Positions 5,468-10,855 of a stretch of DNA of 10,855 nucleotides are shown here, in pieces. Every line of letters begins with the position of its first letter. Within the stretch, counting starts at the first letter, position 1. Both the position numbers and the translations under genes were made by a program. Source of the DNA: Eubacteriales Family XIII. Incertae Sedis bacterium (lineage in GTDB: Bacteria > Bacillota > Clostridia > Peptostreptococcales > Anaerovoracaceae); NCBI GenBank assembly GCA_031254995.1, contig JAIRTJ010000043.1, positions 1 through 10,855 on the forward strand, written 5' to 3'. Under the pieces are notes generated by a model. That model saw only the letters and a list, made by a program, of their open reading frames with translations. It did no database searches and had not been told where the DNA came from.

Positions 5468-6874
5468 TCATTTCGACTGATGTCGATCTCGATCGAACTC
5501 CTCAAGCAACAATTCCTCGCGCGTCTCGCGAATGAAATACAGCGACCCCGTGATGAGAATCAGATCATACGCGTCCCGTTCCCGCAAAGCCGCAACGATC
5601 GCTTCCGAAGAATCCGCGATCGCCTCGTCTCTCTCGAACGACAAATCGGCCGCCGCGTCCTTCTCACTGCGCGCGCTTCGAATACCGCGCAACGTTCGGC
5701 GCAGTTCTTCAGCCGTCGCCCCTCGCGCATTGCTCTGCTCCGTCAAGATCATCTTGCGGGATATGCCGTCGCATATCTCGAGCATCTCCGCGACGTTCTT
5801 GTCACGGAGCGCGGAAAACACCGTCAACGTCCGCCCGCCGGGGAAAAGCTCCTCGACCGTCTCGGCGATCCGCCGCATACCGTCGGGATTGTGCGCGCCG
5901 TCCATAATCACGACGGCCTCGTTTCCCGGATCTCGACCGGGCTCGGCCGGCCTCGAAAACGCGCGCGGGAGCACGCGCTCAAATCTTCCGGGCAACGTCG
6001 CCCTAAGCAAGCCCTCTCTCCATCGTCGCTCGTCAAGTCCGAAACCGCACGCATCTCTCAATATCCGAAACGCGTACAGCGCGCATATCGCGTTCTCCGC
6101 CTGAAACCGACCGACCATCGAAAGCTTTACGCTTTCGAAGATCTCACCGTCTAAATTCGCGCTGAACATCGTACCCGTCATGTCCGTTCCGACATCATAC
6201 GGGACGACTCTCGCCGCGTCGAATATCTCGCAACCGCCCTGTCTCGCAAATCGCTTGATCACTGCTCCGGCTGCGCCCGCCGCACCGCTTACGACCGGAC
6301 GCCCCGCCTTTATGATCCCCGCTTTTTCTTCCGCGACAGCCTCGACGGTATCGCCAAGAACATCGCTATGGTCGAGGGAAACGGATGTGACGACGGACAT
6401 CAGGCAGTCGTCCGTGATATTGGTCGAATCGCCCTTGCCGCCCAAACCGACCTCCAATACCGCACAGTCAACCGGGTTTTCGGAAAAAAACAACAAGGCC
6501 AGGGCAGTGACGACCTCGAATTCCGTCGGTGACTCCATGCCTCCTTCGCGCATCTCAGCGATCGCGCGAAAAACGCGCTCCGCGTATTCGTCTAAGGCGG
6601 CGTTCGACATGACGCAGTCATTTCGGATGATCGCGCCGCGAAAATCCGTCATGAAGGGGGAGGTAAACAAGCCCGCATCGCAGCCGTTCGCTCGCAACCC
6701 CTCATATATGTACCGACATACGGAACCCTTTCCGTTCGTGCCCGCGACGTGAATCACGCGCAAATCCCGCTGCGGATTGCCGAGCGAATTCATCAGCGCG
6801 CGCATTCGTTCCAAACCGGGCTTGCTGCCAAATCGCCGCAACGCCTGTATGCGTTCCTCCGAGGTGACGCTCAT
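5468..6874 (-). CDS. folC: Bifunctional folylpolyglutamate / dihydrofolate synthase
   Basis: Mur-ligase-family enzyme that adds glutamate to dihydropteroate and to reduced folates with ATP, keeping folates in the cell. Length 468 residues, slightly longer than the usual 420-440. Visible motifs: FGSKPGLERM (15-24), ATP-binding HVAGTNGKGSV (42-52), EVGLGGKGDSTN (141-152), SLDHSDVLGD (166-175), EEKAGIIK (182-189) containing the lysine usually carbamylated, PGRFERV (295-301), DGAHNPDG (325-332) and GSLYFI (443-448). The third motif reads KGD where most homologs have RLD or RFD. The extra length includes residues around 304-320 between PGRFERV and the DGAHNP strand. The start at 6874 lies 3 nt after the valS stop; no clear Shine-Dalgarno is seen, so it probably depends on translational coupling with valS. 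The valS-folC order is standard in Bacillota. Confidence 0.96.
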   Translation of the reverse strand: MSVTSEERIQALRRFGSKPGLERMRALMNSLGNPQRDLRVIHVAGTNGKGSVCRYIYEGLRANGCDAGLFTSPFMTDFRGAIIRNDCVMSNAALDEYAERVFRAIAEMREGGMESPTEFEVVTALALLFFSENPVDCAVLEVGLGGKGDSTNITDDCLMSVVTSVSLDHSDVLGDTVEAVAEEKAGIIKAGRPVVSGAAGAAGAVIKRFARQGGCEIFDAARVVPYDVGTDMTGTMFSANLDGEIFESVKLSMVGRFQAENAICALYAFRILRDACGFGLDERRWREGLLRATLPGRFERVLPRAFSRPAEPGRDPGNEAVVIMDGAHNPDGMRRIAETVEELFPGGRTLTVFSALRDKNVAEMLEICDGISRKMILTEQSNARGATAEELRRTLRGIRSARSEKDAAADLSFERDEAIADSSEAIVAALRERDAYDLILITGSLYFIRETREELLLEEFDRDRHQSK

Positions 6875-6877
6875 CTC

Positions 6878-9556
6878 TTATTTGTCCCGTATCGCCTCGG
6901 CTCGCGCCGCAACCTTCGCGAAATTGTCCTCGGCCTTCGCCAATTTTTCGCGTTCCTTAGCAACGACGGCCTGCGGCGCCTTTGAGACGAATCCCTCGTT
7001 CGCCAGCTTCGCGGAGAGCCGTTTGATCTCGCCTTCCAACTTCTCCTTTTCCCTCGCAAGTCGTTCTCGTTCCGCCGCGAAATCGAGCAGATCGTCCAAT
7101 GGCACATATATCTCCGCGCCCGAAACGACGGCGGTCATCGCCTCCTCGGGAATCTTCGTCCTCGTCTCGGACGCGCCGGATACGAGAGCGACAATGGAAG
7201 AGACGTTGGCCAGGCGCTCGATATGACCGGCCGTCGACTCGATGATATCGGCTTGCGCGGCATCGTCCGCGACGACCGTCACGGTGAGTTTTCTCGCGGG
7301 CGGCGCTTCCGCCTCCGCACGAATGTTTCGAACGGCGCGTATAATCCCCATGGCCGTTTCGATCTTCGCCGAATCCTCCGCATAACGTTCGCGCATACCC
7401 TCGTCATACGATGGCCATCTGTCCGCAATGAGTCGACCGTCCTTGCCCAAACAACCCCATATCTCTTCAGTAATGAACGGCATGTAGGGATGCAGGAGCC
7501 TCAACAGATCCGACAGAACGGCGACGAGCACACTTCTCGCCGCGCGCTTCAGATCCTCGTCCTCTCCGTACAGTCGCTCCTTTACCATCTCGATGTACCA
7601 ATCGCAATAAGCGTCTCGGATCAATTCGCACGTCTTTTGCAGAGCCAATGAAAGCTCGAACTTCTCCATGTTGCGCGTGATCTCGGCGACGGCCTCATTC
7701 ACCTTCAAAAGAATCCATCTGTCCTCAGGGCGCAATGCCGCCTCGTCCGGCGCAAAATCGTCTTCCGAACCGGTCTCGTCGTCCGAATTCATTATGACAA
7801 AGCGCGCGGCGTTCCAGAGCTTGTTCGCAAAATTTCGAGAAGATTCCATCTTGTCTTCGGAATACCGCATATCGCTGTCCGGCGAACTTCCGTTTACGAG
7901 CATGAACCGAAGGGCATCCGCGCCGTAAGTGTCGATGACCTGTATCGGATCCACGCCGTTGTCCAGGCTCTTGCTCATCTTCCGCCCGGAGCTGTCGCGC
8001 ACAAGACCGTGTATGAACACGTGTTCGAACGGACACTCGCCCATGCATTCCAAGCCCGAAAACACCATGCGCACCACCCAGAAAAAGATGATCTCGTAAG
8101 CGGTGACCAATACGGACGTGGGGTAAAAATACGATAGATCCGGCGTTTTCTCGGGCCAGCCCAAGGTCGAAAACGGCCAAAGCGCGGAGCTGAACCACGT
8201 ATCCAACACATCCTCATCTTGCCGAAACGCGCCGCCTCCGCACGCAGAACAGGTATGCGGTTTTTCCCTGGCCACCGTGATCTCGCCGCAAGTTTCGCAA
8301 TAATACGCGGGTATCCGATGCCCCCACCACAGTTGGCGACTGATGCACCAATCTCGAATATCCTCGAGCCAATGCAGATATATCTTCTCGAACCGCTCGG
8401 GAACATGGGACAGGCGTCCGTCCTTCGCGACCGCAATGGCGGGTTGCGCCAGGGTCTCCATGCGCACGAACCACTGATTTGAGAGCATCGGTTCCACCGT
8501 CGCGTCGCACCGATAACATCGACCGACGGGAATCGAAACGCGCTCAGTCTTGACCAAGTATCCGCCCTCGTCCAGAGCTTTCACCCATGCGTCCCTGCAC
8601 TCGAATCGATCCATGCCGGAGTATTGTCCGGCCTCGTCCGTCATGCGCGCGTCGAAATTCATGCAGACGATCTCCGGCAATCCGTGTCGTCGCCCGACCT
8701 CATAGTCATTTGGGTCATGCGCCGGTGTGATCTTCACCGCACCCGTACCCTTCTTCGGATCCGGATACGGATCCGCGATCACCGGAATCTTCCTGCCCGC
8801 GATCGGAAGAATGACGTCCTTGCCTATCAGATCCTTGTATCGTTCGTCGTCCGACCGAACGGCCACCGCAACATCGCCGAACATGGTTTCAGGACGAGAT
8901 GTCGCAACAACGATCCCCTTTCCCCCGTCGGCGGAAGGATAATGAATGTACCAGTAATTACCTGCAATGTCTTCATGTTCCACTTCGGCGTCGGAAAGAG
9001 AAGTGCCGCATACCGGGCACCAATTGATCATGCGCTTCCCTCGATATATCAGTCCCTTTTCGTAGAGTCTGACGAAGAATTCGACGACCGCTTTATTGCA
9101 TCCCTCATCCATCGTGAAGCGTTCACGCTCCCAGTCGCAACTGTTTCCCAATCGTCGTTGCTGTTCCGTAATTCGACCGCCGTACAGCTCTTTCCACGCC
9201 CGGACTCGCTCGAGGAACGCCTCTCTGCCGATCTCCTCCTTAGTCTTCCCCTCGCGCGCGAGGAGTTCGTCCGCGACCCGCACTTCCGTCGCTATGCTGG
9301 CATGATCCGTGCCCGGAAGCCAAAGCGCGCAATACCCCTGCAATCTGCGCCACCGAATCAACACATCCTGCAACGTCTGATCCAAGGCGTGCCCCATGTG
9401 GAGCTGTCCCGTGATGTTCGGCGGAGGCATTACGATCGTATAAGGCTTGCGATCTTCGTCAATCTCCGCGCGAAAACAGCCCTCAGTCTCCCATTCCTCA
9501 TAAATTCGCTTTTCAAACCCGGTCGGATCGTACGTCTTGTTCAAATTTCTCGTCAT
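6878..9556 (-). CDS. valS: Valyl-tRNA synthetase
   Basis: Class I aminoacyl-tRNA synthetase that charges tRNA-Val and edits mischarged threonine. Length 892 residues, normal for bacteria. Motifs: PPPNITGQLHMGH (44-56, the HIGH site), editing-domain ATSRPETMFGD (218-228) and THxP-like HDPNDYEVG (280-288), KMSKS (526-530), and anticodon-binding region with HPYMPFITEEIW (689-700). Two probable zinc sites are visible: C180/C183 with C347/C350, and C420/C423 with C436/C439. The last 70 residues (about 822-892) form the charged coiled coil typical of ValRS. The ATG at 9556 overlaps the larC1 stop in an ATGA (4 nt), with GGGGAGG about 10 nt upstream inside larC1. FolC follows after 3 nt. No T-box leader is possible immediately upstream because coding sequence abuts; any such control would have to act further upstream of larB. 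Confidence 0.98.
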   Translation of the reverse strand: MTRNLNKTYDPTGFEKRIYEEWETEGCFRAEIDEDRKPYTIVMPPPNITGQLHMGHALDQTLQDVLIRWRRLQGYCALWLPGTDHASIATEVRVADELLAREGKTKEEIGREAFLERVRAWKELYGGRITEQQRRLGNSCDWERERFTMDEGCNKAVVEFFVRLYEKGLIYRGKRMINWCPVCGTSLSDAEVEHEDIAGNYWYIHYPSADGGKGIVVATSRPETMFGDVAVAVRSDDERYKDLIGKDVILPIAGRKIPVIADPYPDPKKGTGAVKITPAHDPNDYEVGRRHGLPEIVCMNFDARMTDEAGQYSGMDRFECRDAWVKALDEGGYLVKTERVSIPVGRCYRCDATVEPMLSNQWFVRMETLAQPAIAVAKDGRLSHVPERFEKIYLHWLEDIRDWCISRQLWWGHRIPAYYCETCGEITVAREKPHTCSACGGGAFRQDEDVLDTWFSSALWPFSTLGWPEKTPDLSYFYPTSVLVTAYEIIFFWVVRMVFSGLECMGECPFEHVFIHGLVRDSSGRKMSKSLDNGVDPIQVIDTYGADALRFMLVNGSSPDSDMRYSEDKMESSRNFANKLWNAARFVIMNSDDETGSEDDFAPDEAALRPEDRWILLKVNEAVAEITRNMEKFELSLALQKTCELIRDAYCDWYIEMVKERLYGEDEDLKRAARSVLVAVLSDLLRLLHPYMPFITEEIWGCLGKDGRLIADRWPSYDEGMRERYAEDSAKIETAMGIIRAVRNIRAEAEAPPARKLTVTVVADDAAQADIIESTAGHIERLANVSSIVALVSGASETRTKIPEEAMTAVVSGAEIYVPLDDLLDFAAERERLAREKEKLEGEIKRLSAKLANEGFVSKAPQAVVAKEREKLAKAEDNFAKVAARAEAIRDK

Positions 9557-10329
9557 TGCGCATATTCCTCCCCAAGTATCGCTCTCACCGCTCCGAACCG
9601 CCCGGTGTCCCTCTTCCCGAATCCGTAACCGATTCTTTCGGGCCGAACGCCGAATGTCGGAAGAAACTCAGCTTTCAACCCCTCCAATATGCCGAAACCC
9701 GTCGGCGTCACCATCTCGGTTGTCACATCCGTTTCGATGACGAGCGGAATATCGCTTCGCTTCAACATCTCCATCACCGCAGGCACAGGCACCGGGATGA
9801 TGCCGTGACGACATTCGATAAATCCGCAACCGTCGTGAACGGGGCCGCAACATATGCGATCGACGCCCATCATATCCACGGCAACGGCCGTGCCGACGAT
9901 GTCGATGACGGAATCCGGCGCGCCCACCTCGTGAAACGCGACCTCATCGAGATTCTTTCCGTGAACGGCGGCTTCAGCCGCGCCGATTACAGCGAAAATG
10001 TTCGTCGCCATGCGTTTCGCGTTATCCGAAAGACCGCTGCCCTCGATCAGGGCTTTGATATGACGATACGTGACGTGCGCGTGCGCGTCGCGCAGAGACT
10101 CGTCGCGGATGATCACATCCAATTCCACGCCTCGGATGCCGTTTTTGCTGATGCAATTCGGTATCAGATCGAACGAGCCGATGTCCATTTTCAGGAGTTC
10201 TGCCTTGACGGCTTCCGCGTCCGCACCCAGATGTATGAGCGCGCCCAACGCCATGTCTCCGCTGATTCCCGCGCCGCACTCGAAATACAGCGCTCGCTTA
10301 TCGCCCGGATATCCGTTGATCCTACCCAT
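9553..10329 (-). CDS. larC1: LarC N-terminal half (LarC1), nickel-pincer cofactor nickel insertion
   Basis: LarC inserts nickel into the pyridinium-dithiocarboxylate mononucleotide precursor, using CTP, to complete the nickel-pincer nucleotide used by LarA-type racemases and epimerases. Motifs: LYFECGAGISGDM (14-26), HVTYRHI (85-91), EVAFHEVGAPDSVIDIVG (129-146), CRHGIIPVPVPA (173-184), EMVTPTGFGIL (205-215) and GYGFGKRD (234-241). The 258 residues stop at the boundary after RAILGEE, where full-length LarC (about 400 residues or more) continues into a second domain. That second half is not found in any frame downstream because valS begins at once. ATG 10329 has GGGGAGG 10 nt upstream and adds about 11 residues before the usual start of the domain. 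It lies 58 nt after larB. In Lactiplantibacillus plantarum larC is split into larC1 and larC2 joined by frameshifting; here only the first part is seen. Confidence 0.9.
   Translation of the reverse strand: MGRINGYPGDKRALYFECGAGISGDMALGALIHLGADAEAVKAELLKMDIGSFDLIPNCISKNGIRGVELDVIIRDESLRDAHAHVTYRHIKALIEGSGLSDNAKRMATNIFAVIGAAEAAVHGKNLDEVAFHEVGAPDSVIDIVGTAVAVDMMGVDRICCGPVHDGCGFIECRHGIIPVPVPAVMEMLKRSDIPLVIETDVTTEMVTPTGFGILEGLKAEFLPTFGVRPERIGYGFGKRDTGRFGAVRAILGEEYAQ
9567..9573 (-). promoter_or_regulatory. Shine-Dalgarno of valS inside larC1
   Basis: GGGGAGG on the minus strand, 10 nt before ATG 9556, within the last codons of larC1. It supports the overlapping valS start and independent initiation. 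Confidence 0.65.
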
Positions 10330-10339
10330 TAAATTTTCG

Positions 10340-10346
10340 CCTCCCC
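10340..10346 (-). promoter_or_regulatory. Shine-Dalgarno of larC1
   Basis: GGGGAGG on the minus strand, 10 nt before ATG 10329. It decides for this start, although the conserved domain begins about 11 residues later. Confidence 0.65.
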
Positions 10347-10363
10347 ATTCGATGTCGCGGATC

Positions 10364-10381
10364 CGACGGTTTGACCCGTCG
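10364..10381. repeat. Short inverted repeat between larB and larC1
   Basis: CGACGG (10364-10369) and CCGTCG (10376-10381) form a 6-bp stem with a 6-nt loop in the 58-nt gap. There is no T run, so a terminator is unlikely. It may be chance in GC-rich sequence. Confidence 0.25.
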
Positions 10382-10387
10382 TCATCG

Positions 10388-10855
10388 CTATTTCTCCGCG
10401 ATAACGGACGCGAGATACCCCGCGCCGAAGCCGTTGTCTATATTCATGACGCAGACGCCCAAGCTGCAGCTGTTCAACATGGAAAGCAAGGCCGTCAATC
10501 CCCCCATGGATGCCCCGTAACCCACGGACGTAGGCACGGCGATCACGGGTCGCGAGACCAAGCCTCCGACCGCCGACGCCAAGGCTCCTTCCATGCCTGC
10601 GACGACGATGACGACATCGGCGCGTCGTATCTCCTCCGCCTTGTCCAAGAGCCGGTGCAGACCCGCGACCCCCACGTCAAAGATGCGATTTGCGCGCCGT
10701 CCGTACAGTTCCGCGGCCAAAGCCGCCTCTTCCGCGATGGGAATGTCCGCCGTACCCGCAGTCACGACGGCGATCAATCCGGCCAAAGTCGCGTCGTCCG
10801 TCTCAGCGCAGTTCCTCGAAATCTTTTTAAGCGCAATTATGCGAGCCGTATCGTG
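10388..10855 (-). CDS. larB: LarB, C-terminal part (5' end beyond the window)
   Basis: LarB (PurE/AIR carboxylase-like) carboxylates nicotinic acid adenine dinucleotide and releases AMP, the first step of nickel-pincer nucleotide synthesis. The frame is open to the right edge and begins HDTARIIAL; 155 residues are visible of about 250 in complete homologs, so the N-terminal third or so is missing. Motifs, numbered within the visible part: GTADIPIAEEA (34-44), FDVGVAGLHRLLDK (59-72), VVAGMEGALASAVGGL (83-98), PTSVGYGASMGG (107-118) and a terminal NIDNGFGAG (138-146). A TTG at 10786 lies inside the conserved reading frame and is not a plausible start, because homology continues upstream of it. 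The larB-larC1 order is that of lar cofactor operons. LarE (sulfur transfer) and the LarA enzyme are not in the window. Confidence 0.93.
   Translation of the reverse strand, partial: HDTARIIALKKISRNCAETDDATLAGLIAVVTAGTADIPIAEEAALAAELYGRRANRIFDVGVAGLHRLLDKAEEIRRADVVIVVAGMEGALASAVGGLVSRPVIAVPTSVGYGASMGGLTALLSMLNSCSLGVCVMNIDNGFGAGYLASVIAEK

Noticed and set aside
8756..8775. Palindrome CGGATCC-N6-GGATCCG
   Set aside because: It falls in a conserved part of the valS editing domain (ADPYPDPKKG) and is explained by repeated Asp/Pro codons.
9300..9553. Possible LarC2 reached by frameshift from larC1
   Set aside because: All sequence after the larC1 stop is valS, and no other minus-strand frame shows LarC2-like residues such as a TNIDDM motif.
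8624..9628. Open plus-strand frame of 334 codons opposite valS
   Set aside because: It lies entirely antisense to a secure valyl-tRNA synthetase and the start of its neighbour. The product is Arg/His/Pro-rich with no recognisable domain. Long antisense frames are expected in GC-rich genes.
10784..10786. TTG start for larB giving a 132-residue protein
   Set aside because: The frame is open upstream to the window edge and encodes conserved LarB sequence (HDTARIIAL), so the gene simply continues outside the window.

Overview
The window comes from a bacterium, most likely Bacillota of the Clostridia type, possibly an uncultured lineage. The evidence is the valS-folC pair, strong GGAGG-type ribosome binding sites, plsX next to rnc, a PEP/pyruvate-binding protein of a kind I know from Clostridia and sulfate reducers, and moderately high GC by eye. 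This placement is inference. I see no tRNA, rRNA, CRISPR array, insertion sequence or phage gene. The coding is dense, with every gene on the minus strand.

Read in the direction of transcription (from high to low coordinates), the first block runs from the right edge to about 4063. It holds larB (C-terminal part, cut by the window edge), the N-terminal half of larC (larC1), valS (valyl-tRNA synthetase), folC (folylpolyglutamate/dihydrofolate synthase), a diacylglycerol kinase-family lipid kinase, and a GNAT acetyltransferase with a C-terminal cysteine cluster. Junctions are overlaps of 4 and 7 nt or gaps of 3, 17 and 58 nt, so this looks like one transcription unit. It ends in a 13-bp hairpin that starts inside the GNAT stop codon.

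The only sizeable gap lies at 3859-4062. It holds three separate inverted repeats and a good extended -10 promoter for the second block. The repeat nearest the second block overlaps that promoter and could be an operator.

The second block is a PEP/pyruvate-binding-domain protein without a phosphohistidine domain (858 aa when started at 3858), then plsX (phosphate acyltransferase of phospholipid synthesis), then rnc (RNase III, cut by the left edge). In both internal junctions the stop codon TAG of the upstream gene lies inside the Shine-Dalgarno sequence of the next one (TTTAGGAG), which suggests tight translational coupling. The acpP gene often found between plsX and rnc is absent, and the place before plsX where many Bacillota carry rpmF holds the PEP-binding gene.

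The genes serve housekeeping tasks: translation (valS), one-carbon metabolism (folC), lipid metabolism (the lipid kinase and plsX), RNA processing (rnc) and assembly of the nickel-pincer nucleotide cofactor (larB, larC1). The points most worth a second look are the structured intergenic region with its promoter/palindrome overlap, the uncharacterised two-part PEP-binding protein, the missing second half of LarC, and the cysteine cluster on the acetyltransferase.
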